DNA of 36,822 nucleotides, taken from positions 1 through 36,822 of the forward strand of contig CAIUOU010000149.1 of the NCBI GenBank assembly GCA_903900845.1. The letters run 5' to 3'. Made by a program: the position numbers and the translations under genes. Positions 24,770 through 32,771 of the stretch are shown in pieces; within the stretch, counting starts at the first letter, position 1; each line of letters begins with the position of its first letter. A model generated the notes under the pieces. It was not told where the DNA came from and made no database searches. It worked only from the letters and a program-made list of their open reading frames with translations. This DNA is from an uncultured Opitutia bacterium. Lineage in GTDB: Bacteria; Verrucomicrobiota; Verrucomicrobiia; Opitutales; Opitutaceae.

Positions 24770-25918
24770 ATGAAAATCCACCGGCTCGGCATCATCATGA
24801 ACGGCGTCACGGGACGCATGGGCACCAACCAGCACCTGATCCGCTCGATCAAGGCGATCATCGACCAGGGCGGCGTGAAGCTCTCGGACTCCGAGGTGAT
24901 CATGCCCGACCCGGTGCTGGTGGGCCGCAGCGAGGAGAAGCTGCGGGCACTGGCGGCCCGGACGGGCGTCTCGCGCGTCTCGACCAACCTCGACGCCGAG
25001 TTGGCGAACCCCGCCAACCAGATCTATTTCGACGCGACCCTCACGGGCCAGCGGCCGGTTGGCGTGCGCAAGGCGATCGCGGCGCGCAAGCACATCTACT
25101 GCGAGAAACCCACCGCCACCACCGCGGCAGAGGCGCTGGCGCTGGCCAAGGAGGTCTCCGCCGCCGGGCTCAAGAACGGCGTGGTGCAGGACAAGCTCTG
25201 GCTGCCCGGCCTCGTGAAGCTGAAGTACCTCATCGACACCGGCTTTTTCGGCCGGATCCTCTCCGTGCGCGGCGAGTTCGGCTATTGGGTCTTCACCGGC
25301 GAATACGAGAAGCTCCAGCGTCCGTCGTGGAACTACCGCAAGGAGGATGATGGCGGCATCATCGTCGACATGCTCTGCCACTGGCAGTACGTGATCCAGA
25401 ACCTGTTCGGCGAGATCAAGAGCCTCACCTGCCTCGGCGCGACGCACATCCCCCGGCGCTGGGACGAGAGTGGTAAACCCTACAAATGCACCGCCGACGA
25501 CTCGGCCTACGCGACGTTCGAGTTGGTGAACGGCGTCATCTGCCAGTTCAACTCGTCCTGGGACGTGCGCGTGCGGCGGGACGACCTGCTCACACTGCAG
25601 GTAGACGGCACGCACGGTTCGGCCGTCGCCGGCCTGCGGGACTGCACCGCGCAAGCGCTCGCCGCCACGCCGCGCTGCGTCTGGAATCCCGACATCGACA
25701 GCCCGATCAAGTACCTGGACGGCTGGACGCGCGTGCCGGACCAAGGTGTGTGCGACAATGCCTTCAAGGTGGAGTGGGAGCTCTTCCTGAAACACGTCGT
25801 CACCGGCTCGCCGTTCCCGTGGACCCTATTCGAGGGCGCCAAGGGCGTGCAGCTGGCGGAGCTGGGCCTCAAATCGTGGGCCGAGCGCCGCTGGCTGGAC
25901 GTGCCGCCGCTGAAGTGA
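24770..25918 (+). CDS. Gfo/Idh/MocA-family oxidoreductase
   Basis: A 382-residue NAD(P)-dependent sugar or polyol dehydrogenase. The N-terminal Rossmann segment reads LGIIMNGVTGRMGTN (6-20), an atypical, longer nucleotide loop than the usual GxGxxG. The family signature EKP is at 112-114 (HIYCEKPTAT). The C-terminal alpha/beta domain contains DDGGIIVDMLCHWQYV, where the D and H positions correspond to the catalytic DxxxH. The length and the GVTGRMG loop match a subset of this family found beside TIM-barrel isomerases and GntR or LacI regulators. With the isomerase upstream it probably oxidises an unusual sugar or inositol-like compound. Start ATG at 24770. A strong terminator follows at 26014. 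Confidence 0.92.
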   Translation: MKIHRLGIIMNGVTGRMGTNQHLIRSIKAIIDQGGVKLSDSEVIMPDPVLVGRSEEKLRALAARTGVSRVSTNLDAELANPANQIYFDATLTGQRPVGVRKAIAARKHIYCEKPTATTAAEALALAKEVSAAGLKNGVVQDKLWLPGLVKLKYLIDTGFFGRILSVRGEFGYWVFTGEYEKLQRPSWNYRKEDDGGIIVDMLCHWQYVIQNLFGEIKSLTCLGATHIPRRWDESGKPYKCTADDSAYATFELVNGVICQFNSSWDVRVRRDDLLTLQVDGTHGSAVAGLRDCTAQALAATPRCVWNPDIDSPIKYLDGWTRVPDQGVCDNAFKVEWELFLKHVVTGSPFPWTLFEGAKGVQLAELGLKSWAERRWLDVPPLK

Positions 25919-26279
25919 CGCCCGAAGGGGCGGGGGTGAAGGTCTCCGATAATCCGATGGAGCCCGCCGCGGACCTCCATTCGCCCCCTCCCGCCAACTT
26001 CCAGAAAACAGAAGGGGCCGGCGATAACCCCTTAACGCCGGCCCCAGTTTTTTCTGATTAACCGACCTTTCGGTCGTTTGCGGCCCAAACCCTGCATGGG
26101 TCGCGTCGGAGAAATAGCATCGCCCGTGCCAGCTTTGGATACGGGAGGGCCGGCACCGGGTTTCATCAGCCGGGCTTCATCCGGCGTGTCCCGGCATCAT
26201 GCCGTCTGCGGGTGACCGCGCTGCTGCGCGGTGGCACGACTTCGGAAGCCGGCCAGGCGGATCGCCGCTCCATCAGCCG
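25919..26279. other. convergent intergenic region with terminator structures
   Basis: This region lies between the Gfo/Idh/MocA gene (rightward) and the GH3-like gene (leftward). It holds the strong terminator at 26014-26053, then a small stem CGACC/GGTCG (about 26062-26075) followed by TTT. A 7-bp stem ACCGCGC/GCGCGGT (26215-26221 with 26226-26232) may serve the leftward gene. The rest shows no supported gene. Confidence 0.55.
26014..26053 (+). terminator. intrinsic terminator after the oxidoreductase gene
   Basis: A perfect 10-bp stem GGGGCCGGCG (26014-26023) with CGCCGGCCCC (26036-26045), a 12-base loop, then AG and TTTTTT. It lies 96 bases after the oxidoreductase stop. The A-rich left flank (CAGAAAACAGAA) could let it work weakly leftward too. 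Confidence 0.87.
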
Positions 26280-27854
26280 TCAGTGCGGCGCGAATCTCGT
26301 CATCGCGTCGAACTCGTCGGCGATGGTGCGGTCGCCGGCGCAACGCGTCATCTTTTGCTGCCCACCCCAGCGGCCGTGGAAGCGCCGCCAATGTTCGAAC
26401 ACCCCTGGCATGACGAGCCGCACCACCGGGGCCTCGAGTACCCTCCGGGCGCGGCAATCCGCGTAAGCGGGATGCGTGACAGAGAGTTTGGCGTCCAGCT
26501 CCGCGGCCAGCTGGGGGCCGGTCGGGGTCGCCGCCGTACCCGGGTTCAACTCGATCCACCACTCGTGACGGCCGCGGCGCTCGCCGACCAGGGTCTCGGC
26601 GGTGACCTGGGGTGCCACGTGGAAATCCACGATCCGCCAGCCTTGCCGGCGGCACACGGCGGTGAGCGCGCCGGTGAGGTCCCGCTCGTGCAGGTTTTCC
26701 CGGAAAACGGCGAGGCGGCGGCCCGTGCGGCCGACGACGATGAGGCGCGCCGGGGCCAGGGAGGTGAAGCGCACGACGTCCTCCAGGAGATGACGCACCA
26801 AGCCGCCCGGGGTCGTCACCAGCAGGGCGTAGTCGACTCCAATCTTCACGCCCGCGAGCGGCACGGCCCGCCGGCCGGCCGTCTCCAACGGGCCATTCCC
26901 CAGTTCCTCGAGCGGCAGGAATTCGAAGAACACGCCCTGATCCGTGAGCAGCCGCAGGCCTTGGGAGACCTCGCCTTCCTGCGCGGCGATGAACGCCTCG
27001 CTTGCGGCGTAGACCTCGTGGAGCCGCACGCCTGGTCCGGCCAGTTCGCGCAGGGTATCGGCGTGGAAACCCAGTGCGTCGCCTCCGTGGAGCACGCATT
27101 CAAGGTTGGGCCACCGGGTCTGCAGCGTGGGCGTGTCCCCGGCGAGCGCCGCGCGCGCGAACGTGGCGATTCCGCCCGGCAGGCCTGCGATCAGCGTGAG
27201 GTCGGCGCCCCTGGCGCGGGCGAGCGCGGCGGCCTGTCGCTGGTCGGTGTCGGTGAGGGCGGCGGCGGCGAGCCCGGGCTCATGCAGGTGTCGTTCGGCC
27301 CAGGGCGGCAGGCTGAGCGCGGCGATGCCGCTCAGGTCACCGGCCGCGGCGCCGGCGGGCCGCGTGGCGTCGACCGGCTCGACCGCCGCGGCGCCACCCA
27401 GCAGCAGGTGCCGGCCGCGAAAAACCCCCGCGTGGCGCGCCGCGACGGCATGGTGCAGCACCGCGCGCAGACCCGCCTGTTGGAAGTGCGCGAGCAGGTC
27501 CTCGGTCACGGGCACCAGCCGGCGGTTGCCGTCGGCGACACCGGCGGTGCGGGCGAACAACCGGCATGTCCCGGGCCACAGCACGCCGGACTCGCCGGCG
27601 ACCATGCGGGCGATCGCGGGGGCGATAGAGGCGTGCGTCTGCACCGGCACCCGCTCCTGGAACGCGGCGTAGGTCATCCGGGCGTCGACGCCGGCGGCGC
27701 GCCAGTGCGCGGCCGCGGCAAGGCGCGGGAGCAGGGAAGCCAGGGCGGCGGCCTGTTCGGCCGTCCCGCCACCGCGGCGTCGCAGGCGCCATTCCACACC
27801 GGCTGTGCGCAGGCCGAGCCCGAGGACGTGGATGAATTTGGGCCGGACAGGCAT
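26280..27854 (-). CDS. GH3-family acyl-acid amido synthetase homologue
   Basis: A 524-residue protein of the GH3 superfamily, ATP-dependent adenylating enzymes known from plants where they join jasmonate or auxin to amino acids. Bacterial members are mostly uncharacterised. Visible motifs are LHGGDALGFH (255-264) with the following VYAASEAFIA (281-290), which matches the family's Y-x-x-SE core. The hinge region PLAGVKIGVDYALLVTTPGGL is followed by a C-terminal domain starting around residue 370. The first nucleotide loop, usually SSGT-like, reads ARTAGVADGNRRLVPVT near 101-117 and is degenerate. The frame is open back to 28235 but the ATG at 27854 gives MPVRPKFIHV, a normal family start; the rest overlaps the divergent rluA-like gene. 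Product and substrate unknown. Confidence 0.8.
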   Translation of the reverse strand: MPVRPKFIHVLGLGLRTAGVEWRLRRRGGGTAEQAAALASLLPRLAAAAHWRAAGVDARMTYAAFQERVPVQTHASIAPAIARMVAGESGVLWPGTCRLFARTAGVADGNRRLVPVTEDLLAHFQQAGLRAVLHHAVAARHAGVFRGRHLLLGGAAAVEPVDATRPAGAAAGDLSGIAALSLPPWAERHLHEPGLAAAALTDTDQRQAAALARARGADLTLIAGLPGGIATFARAALAGDTPTLQTRWPNLECVLHGGDALGFHADTLRELAGPGVRLHEVYAASEAFIAAQEGEVSQGLRLLTDQGVFFEFLPLEELGNGPLETAGRRAVPLAGVKIGVDYALLVTTPGGLVRHLLEDVVRFTSLAPARLIVVGRTGRRLAVFRENLHERDLTGALTAVCRRQGWRIVDFHVAPQVTAETLVGERRGRHEWWIELNPGTAATPTGPQLAAELDAKLSVTHPAYADCRARRVLEAPVVRLVMPGVFEHWRRFHGRWGGQQKMTRCAGDRTIADEFDAMTRFAPH

Positions 27855-27975
27855 GGCGGCGCGACGCGGGCCGAGGGCAGGGCCGGGGGCGGAGAGTCGC
27901 AAGCGAATTACCCCCCCCGCGGTTTGCCGCGCTCCGGGTTTGCGCGCGCCACGCCCGGCCCCAAGCGTCGGTCCA

Positions 27976-28824
27976 ATGCCGTTACCCCCGATCATCCATG
28001 AGGACGCGGAGGTGCTCGCCTTCGACAAGCCGAGCGGGCTGCTCGTAGCGCCCGACCGCTGGGACAAGACCCGCGTCAACCTCATGGGGCTGGTGCACGC
28101 CGATCCACGCCTCGGCCGCGGGGTGGCCAACGTGCACCGGCTCGACGCCGACACGAGCGGGTTGCTGCTGTGCGCGAAGACGAAGCCCGCGCTCGATTTC
28201 CTCTCGGGCCAGTTCCAGTCGAAGACGGTGGGCAAGACCTACCACGCGCTGGTGGCCGTGCTGCCCGCGGGTCGCGAGATGAAGGTGGCCGCGTCGGTGC
28301 GCGACACGCAGGGCGGCCTGCCTGACGAGTTCACCGTGGAGCTGGCGCTGGGCGAGGATGAGCGCCAGCCGGGCCGCATGCGGGTCTTCAAGGGGCGCGG
28401 CGGCAAAGCCTCCGTGACGCGCTTCCGCACGCTTGAGCGCTTCGGCGCGGGCGCGCCGCGTGACCGCGAGGCCGCGCCGGCCGGTTACGCCTGGGTCGAG
28501 TGCGAACCGCTGACCGGGCGCACCCACCAGCTGCGCCTGCACCTTGCCGCGGCGGGCGCGCCGATCCTTTACGATCCGTTCTATGGCGACCCCCGCGTCG
28601 CGCTGCGGCTCTCCGATCTCAAGCGGGGCTACAAGGGGCGCGAGGATGAGAAACCCTTCATCGGACGTCTCGCGCTTCACGCCACGGCGCTCACCTTCAC
28701 GCATCCCGCCTCCCGCGAGCGCGTGACCCTGACCGCACCCGTGCCGCACGACTTTGAGGTCGCCCTGAAATACCTGCGTCGTTTCGCCTCCTCCTCGTTG
28801 TCGCGCGCCCGTGCGGGCGCCTGA
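27976..28824 (+). CDS. RluA-family pseudouridine synthase
   Basis: A 282-residue RNA pseudouridine synthase. The catalytic aspartate D57 sits in HRLDADTSG (54-62), the RluA signature, preceded by LAFDKPSGLLVAP. RTHQLRLHLAAAGAPIL (about 180-197) is the second conserved block. No S4 domain is visible, so it resembles the short RluA or YqcB/TruC type rather than RluC or RluD; the RNA target is unknown. An insertion around residues 100-150 rich in charged residues is longer than in E. coli RluA. The ATG at 27976 begins just before the first strand. The Tat-exported TIM-barrel gene begins 13 bases after its stop, so the two are probably cotranscribed. Confidence 0.9.
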   Translation: MPLPPIIHEDAEVLAFDKPSGLLVAPDRWDKTRVNLMGLVHADPRLGRGVANVHRLDADTSGLLLCAKTKPALDFLSGQFQSKTVGKTYHALVAVLPAGREMKVAASVRDTQGGLPDEFTVELALGEDERQPGRMRVFKGRGGKASVTRFRTLERFGAGAPRDREAAPAGYAWVECEPLTGRTHQLRLHLAAAGAPILYDPFYGDPRVALRLSDLKRGYKGREDEKPFIGRLALHATALTFTHPASRERVTLTAPVPHDFEVALKYLRRFASSSLSRARAGA

Positions 28825-28837
28825 GCCCTTTTCCCCC

Positions 28838-29746
28838 ATGAAAACCGCCGCCCCCACCGTCACCCGCCGCGAGGCGCTCCGCACCGCCGCCCTCGGCGCC
28901 CTGGTCATGCCCGTCATCGGCCCGATTTTCGCCGCCGAGAAGAAAAAGGCGCCCGAAGCCGCCTTGCCGACCTACGCCGCGTTCCCCGACGGCCGCGAGA
29001 ACGGCCTCCGGCTCGGCGTCGCTTCCTACTCGCTGCGCAACCTGCCCCTCGACGAGTTCATCTCCGTCGTGAAGGTGCTGCGCGTTTCGAACGTCGCGCT
29101 CTTCCGGTTGCACTGCAACTGGGAGTCGGCTCCGGTCGCGGAGTGCCGCGCGGTCGGCGAAAAACTCAAGGCCGCCGGGCTGCGTCTCACCGGTTCCGGT
29201 GTCATCAACCTGCCCAACGACGAGGCCAAGTGCCGCCTGGCTTTCGAGAACGTGAAGGCGGCCGGCATGGCCACCATGGTCTGCAAGCCCGACCTCGCCG
29301 CCCTTCCGCTCGTCTCGCGTCTCGCCAAGGAATTCGACCAGCGGCTCGCCATCCACAACCACGGCCCCGAGGACAAGGTGTACCCGACGCCCGCGGTCGC
29401 GTTCGACGCCATCAAGTCCCTCGATCCCCGCGTCGGCCTCTGCATCGACGTGGGCCACACCGTGCGCGGCGGCGAGGATGCGATCACCGCCATCCGCAAG
29501 TACGCGTCGCGTGTGCACGACGTGCATCTGAAGGACAGCGTCGCCGTGCCGGGCGCGATGCGCGACATCCCGATCGAGGTCGGCGCCGGGCGGCTCGACA
29601 TCCGCGGGATGCTCCGCGCCCTGCTCGATATCAAGTACGACGGCGTCGTGTCCTTCGAGTACGAGAAGGTGGCGGGCAACCCCATCACCGGCCTTGCTGA
29701 ATCGGTGGGCTACGTGCGCGGGGTGCTGGCGGCCTACGCCCGCTGA
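28838..29746 (+). CDS. Tat-exported sugar phosphate isomerase/epimerase-like protein
   Basis: A 302-residue TIM-barrel protein of the xylose-isomerase-like family with an export signal. TRREALRTAALGALVM at 9-24 is a twin-arginine type signal followed by an alanine cleavage region near 33. The barrel runs from GLRLGVASYSLRN to the C-terminus with AIHNHGPEDK, CIDVGHTVRGG and HDVHLKD as candidate metal-binding segments and SFEYEK near the end. Periplasmic members of this family are common in Planctomycetes and Verrucomicrobia and have no proven role. The ATG at 28838 is preferred over an upstream frame because it starts the signal directly; the leader is pyrimidine-rich (CCCTTTTCCCCC) and lacks a Shine-Dalgarno sequence. 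It follows the pseudouridine synthase by 13 bases. Confidence 0.85.
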   Translation: MKTAAPTVTRREALRTAALGALVMPVIGPIFAAEKKKAPEAALPTYAAFPDGRENGLRLGVASYSLRNLPLDEFISVVKVLRVSNVALFRLHCNWESAPVAECRAVGEKLKAAGLRLTGSGVINLPNDEAKCRLAFENVKAAGMATMVCKPDLAALPLVSRLAKEFDQRLAIHNHGPEDKVYPTPAVAFDAIKSLDPRVGLCIDVGHTVRGGEDAITAIRKYASRVHDVHLKDSVAVPGAMRDIPIEVGAGRLDIRGMLRALLDIKYDGVVSFEYEKVAGNPITGLAESVGYVRGVLAAYAR

Positions 29747-29756
29747 CCGTTCCGAG

Positions 29757-29786
29757 GTGCGCGCCGGGGCGGCCCTTCGCGCGCAC
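29757..29786 (+). terminator. possible stem-loop after the TIM-barrel gene
   Basis: A perfect 8-bp stem GTGCGCGC (29757-29764) with GCGCGCAC (29779-29786), starting 10 bases after the stop codon. No T-tract follows, so it may be an RNA-stabilising hairpin or a Rho-assisted stop rather than a classical terminator. Confidence 0.35.
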
Positions 29787-29834
29787 CGCGGCTTTCCGCT
29801 TGCGCGCCGCGCCGCGCGCCCGTTTCCCTTGCGC

Positions 29835-29937
29835 CGCCTGTAGGGGTGTCTTCCGCGGAAGGCTGAGATTGCGGCGCGACCGGCCGCTCGACCCTTTGAA
29901 CCTGTGCGGATCATGCCGTCGGAGGAAACAGCAGGCG
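29835..29937 (+). ncRNA. TPP riboswitch (THI element)
   Basis: This aptamer binds thiamin pyrophosphate and controls the gene that follows. The closing stem P1 pairs CGCCTG (29835-29840) with CAGGCG (29932-29937). TAGGGGTGTC opens the aptamer, CTGAGA is at 29863-29868, and ACCCTTTGAACCTG at 29891-29904 is the invariant J4/2-P2 segment. GCGGATCATGCCGTCGGAGG forms the pyrophosphate-binding P4-P5 arm, closing with GGAAACAG. All conserved blocks are present in order with normal spacing. The helix between CTGAGA and ACCC (GCGGC-GCCGC) is a short P3. The only gene close downstream in this direction is the TonB-dependent receptor, 72 bases away. Confidence 0.95.
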
Positions 29938-29972
29938 CCGGTTCACGCGCCTTCGGGCGCGCGCCCGGCGCC
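29934..29972 (+). promoter_or_regulatory. probable expression-platform hairpin of the TPP riboswitch
   Basis: GGCGCCGG (29934-29941) can pair with CCGGCGCC (29965-29972), with an inner CGCGCC-TTCG-GGCGCG hairpin. Its left arm uses four bases of the P1 3' strand, so the two structures exclude each other. It is not followed by a T-tract, which argues for control of translation or Rho access rather than an intrinsic terminator. Confidence 0.5.
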
Positions 29973-30009
29973 CCTTCGTTGGCGAGCCGTCCGGGTCAGG
30001 CGATCAGCC

Positions 30010-32127
30010 ATGACCAACGCCCAACTCCGTATCCGTCTCCTAGCAGCGGCCGCCGCCTTTTTTTCGCCGGCCCTGCTCCGCTCCCAGGTCTTGCCGGCCA
30101 CCCCGGCCGTCCAGCTCGCGCCCCTGCGCGTGACCGCCGACCTCTGGGAAACGCCACTTGAGCGCGTGCCGGCGAGCGTGAGCGTTTACGATGCCGGAGC
30201 GCTGCGCGGCGAAGTCCGCCATTTCGGCGACCTCGTCGACCAGATCCCCAACCTCACGTGGACCGGTGGCACCTCGCGGCCGCGTCATCTCCAGATCCGC
30301 GGCGTCGGCGAAAACTCCCAGTACGAGGGCGAGACGCCCGATTCGGCGGTGCGTTTCCTCGTGGATGACCTCGATTTCACCGGCCTCGGCGGCGCGGCCT
30401 CTACCTTCGATGTGGAGCAGATCGAGGTGCTGCGCGGTCCTCAGGCGGGGGCCTTCGGCCCGAACGCCGCGGGCGGGTTGGTCCGCGTGGTGACGGCGGC
30501 GCCCACGCCCTTCTGGACGGGGCGCCTTGAGACGACCGCGGGAGGAGACGGGCTGCGGGAGGCGGGCTTCGCCGCGGGTGGTCCGCTGCTCGGCGGCGGG
30601 CGGCCCGCCCTGCTGGGCCGGATCGCGGTGCACCGCCACGTCAGCGACGGTTTCCGGCGCAACCTCACGCTGGGCCGTGACACCAACGCGCGCGATGAAC
30701 GCACCGCGCGGCTGCGATTGGCGGGGGAGGGGAACGGAGGCTGGCGCTGGGAGACGACCCTGCTGCGTTCCGACCTGCGCAACGGCTTCGACGAGTTCGC
30801 CCTCGATAACAACGGCCGGGACACGTTCAGCGACCGTCCCGGCCGCGACGACCAGCGGGCGCTCGCCGGGAGCGTGCGTCTCGCCGGCCCCGTCGCCCGC
30901 GACCTTCGGCTCACGGCGGTGGCGGCGGCGACGCGAGCCGATACCCGCTACAGTTACGACGACGACTGGACCGCCGCCTCCTACGCCGGTTTCAGCGATC
31001 TGTCCCGCGCGCGCCGCGGCTGGAATGCGGAGGCCCGGCTCGACGGCGGCGGGGGAGCCGGCGGCGGCGCGCGCTGGACGCTGGGCCTGCACGGTGCGCG
31101 GCTCGACGAGGACAGCCGTTACACCAACGAGGATCCCGGTGACCTGCGCGGCCTCGCCACGGACTACGCCGCGCGCCAGCTTTCGCTCTTCGGCCAGACG
31201 GCCTGGTCCTGGGGAGCAGCCGGCCGGCTGGTCGCGGCGCTGCGGCTGGAGCACGTAGGGCAGGACGGCATGGGCACGCGGACCCGCTTCCGCAAATCGC
31301 GCGGGACCTCCGACCCGCTCGTGATTTTTCGTCCCCGGTTCTCGGACACACTGCCGGGAGGAAAGCTGACGTGGGAGCGGGACCTGCGGGCGGGTGGCCT
31401 CCTGTTCGCCTCGATGACGCGCGGCCACAAGGCGGGTGGCGTGAACGTGGACGCGCGCATCAACCCCCCGGCGGACCCGCTCACCTACCGCACGGAGACA
31501 CTCTGGAACTGGGAGGCGGGTGTGCGCGGCCACGCGCTGGAGCGCCGGCTGACGGGTGGTTTCACGGCCTTCCTGTTGCAGCGGAGCCGGACGCAGGTGC
31601 GGGATTCCGCCGGTTTCGGCGGTAATTACCGGTTCTTCACCGCCAACGGTCGCGGCGCGCGCGTGGCGGGGCTCGAGGCGGCGGGCACGCTCGCGGTCAC
31701 CCGGGAGCTTTCGCTGCATGCGGCGGCCGCGCTGATGGACTCGGAGCTGGAGCGCTTCACGCTCACGAACGGGAATCCGGGGGGCGGCCGCGCGCTGGCG
31801 AACACGCCGCGGCACGGCCACACGATCGGGGTGCGCCACGAGACGCGCGGCGGGTTCTTCGCGCGGGTCGAGCGGACGGCCCGCGCCGCGCAATTCGACT
31901 CCAACAACCACGACGAGGCGCGCCGGGCCTTCGCGGTGGTGAACGCCGCCGCCGGCGTCGCCCGCGGCGGCTGGAGCGTGACCGTCTGGGTGCGCAACCT
32001 CCTCGACGTCCGGCACGACAAGCGGGTGTTCTTCTTCGGCAACGCGGAGCCGGATTACGCGGAGACCCGCTACGAGAGCCGCGCGGATCCGCGTCAGGCG
32101 GGCGTCACGCTCGCGCGGCGTTTCTGA
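30010..32127 (+). CDS. TonB-dependent outer-membrane receptor under TPP control
   Basis: A 705-residue outer-membrane importer. A signal peptide (about 1-26) ends at SQ. A TonB-box-like LAPLRVTAD follows, then the plug domain (about 45-160) with VSVYDAGAL, LVDQIPNLTW and the conserved VEQIEVLRGPQAGAFGPNAAGG. The 22-strand barrel follows and ends in ARRF with a terminal phenylalanine. The TPP riboswitch 72 bases upstream predicts repression by thiamin pyrophosphate, so the cargo is most likely thiamin, a phosphate ester or a pyrimidine/thiazole precursor. That is inference from the riboswitch; the barrel sequence does not show the ligand. TPP-controlled TonB receptors have been reported in other phyla. 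The ATG at 30010 gives the signal peptide directly. It appears monocistronic. Confidence 0.92.
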   Translation: MTNAQLRIRLLAAAAAFFSPALLRSQVLPATPAVQLAPLRVTADLWETPLERVPASVSVYDAGALRGEVRHFGDLVDQIPNLTWTGGTSRPRHLQIRGVGENSQYEGETPDSAVRFLVDDLDFTGLGGAASTFDVEQIEVLRGPQAGAFGPNAAGGLVRVVTAAPTPFWTGRLETTAGGDGLREAGFAAGGPLLGGGRPALLGRIAVHRHVSDGFRRNLTLGRDTNARDERTARLRLAGEGNGGWRWETTLLRSDLRNGFDEFALDNNGRDTFSDRPGRDDQRALAGSVRLAGPVARDLRLTAVAAATRADTRYSYDDDWTAASYAGFSDLSRARRGWNAEARLDGGGGAGGGARWTLGLHGARLDEDSRYTNEDPGDLRGLATDYAARQLSLFGQTAWSWGAAGRLVAALRLEHVGQDGMGTRTRFRKSRGTSDPLVIFRPRFSDTLPGGKLTWERDLRAGGLLFASMTRGHKAGGVNVDARINPPADPLTYRTETLWNWEAGVRGHALERRLTGGFTAFLLQRSRTQVRDSAGFGGNYRFFTANGRGARVAGLEAAGTLAVTRELSLHAAAALMDSELERFTLTNGNPGGGRALANTPRHGHTIGVRHETRGGFFARVERTARAAQFDSNNHDEARRAFAVVNAAAGVARGGWSVTVWVRNLLDVRHDKRVFFFGNAEPDYAETRYESRADPRQAGVTLARRF

Positions 32128-32177
32128 ACCGCGGGACCGGCGCTTGCGCGCCCGGCCGCCGGCCCGTTTCATCAGGC

Positions 32178-32771
32178 ATGATTTCCCTGCACGAGGGCCG
32201 CGGCGCGCGGCGAAAACGACCCGCCGCGCGGGCGTTGACGCTGCTGCTGCGGGTCAACGGCTGCGAGCCGGGCGTGTGGCGGCGGCTGGTGGTGCGGGAG
32301 AAGATGTGGCTCTCGCAGCTCCACGACTCCATCCAGCTCGTGTTCGATTGGTACGATTACCAGACGCACACGTTCATCCTGGAAAGCCGCCGGTTCGGCA
32401 ACCCGGTGCGGAGTGAGGAGGGAGGAGTCGAGGACGACCGCGACATCATGGTCAGCGACCTCGGCCTCGAGCCCGGGCAGCGGTTGGCGTACCGCTATCA
32501 TTTCGGGGAAGGCTGGGAGGTGGATATCCTCGTGGAATCTGCCGGGCCCGCGGCCAAGGGGGCGCGGCTCCCCGTCTGCGTGGCGGGGGAACGGGCCGGA
32601 CCGCCCGAGGATTGCGGCGGGCTGGAGGCTTACCACGACATGCTTGCCTGCCTCGGGGATCCCGCTTCGGCGCTCGGGCGCGAGTGGCGCGAGTGGCTGG
32701 GCCCGGACTACGACCCGGCGGCCTGCGATCCCGCACGGATCACCACCGCGCTGCGGCGCCTGAAACGCTGA
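32178..32771 (+). CDS. pRiA4b ORF-3-like (TnpR-like) family protein
   Basis: A 197-residue protein of the plasmid pRiA4b ORF-3 family, named after an Agrobacterium plasmid gene and also found as a passenger of IS1096-like elements. Function is unknown. Residues of about 20-130 show LTLLLRVNGCEPGVWRRLVV, then LHDSIQLVFDWYDYQTHTF, YRYHFGEGWEVDILVE and the cysteine-containing GPPEDCGGLEAYHDML, which is the family's most conserved block. The ATG at 32178 follows the TonB receptor gene by 50 bases and may be read with it, though no functional link is obvious. No other mobile-element genes surround it. Its last 64 bases overlap the convergent SLOG-like frame. Confidence 0.85.
   Translation: MISLHEGRGARRKRPAARALTLLLRVNGCEPGVWRRLVVREKMWLSQLHDSIQLVFDWYDYQTHTFILESRRFGNPVRSEEGGVEDDRDIMVSDLGLEPGQRLAYRYHFGEGWEVDILVESAGPAAKGARLPVCVAGERAGPPEDCGGLEAYHDMLACLGDPASALGREWREWLGPDYDPAACDPARITTALRRLKR

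Noticed and set aside
26199-28001. 600-codon open frame on the plus strand opposite the GH3-like gene
   Set aside because: Antisense shadow in GC-rich DNA with R/G/A-rich translation and no recognisable domain.
29904-30161. 85-codon frame starting inside the TPP riboswitch
   Set aside because: It begins within the conserved aptamer and runs out of frame through the receptor start; conserved RNA structure explains the sequence.
30040-32172. 710-codon open frame on the minus strand opposite the TonB receptor
   Set aside because: The plus-strand receptor has a signal peptide, plug motifs and terminal Phe; the opposite frame is arginine- and alanine-rich without motifs.
32178-32771. Insertion sequence suggested by the TnpR-like name of the pRiA4b ORF-3 family
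   Set aside because: There is no transposase, no terminal inverted repeat flanking the gene, and the family is also common as a stand-alone chromosomal gene.
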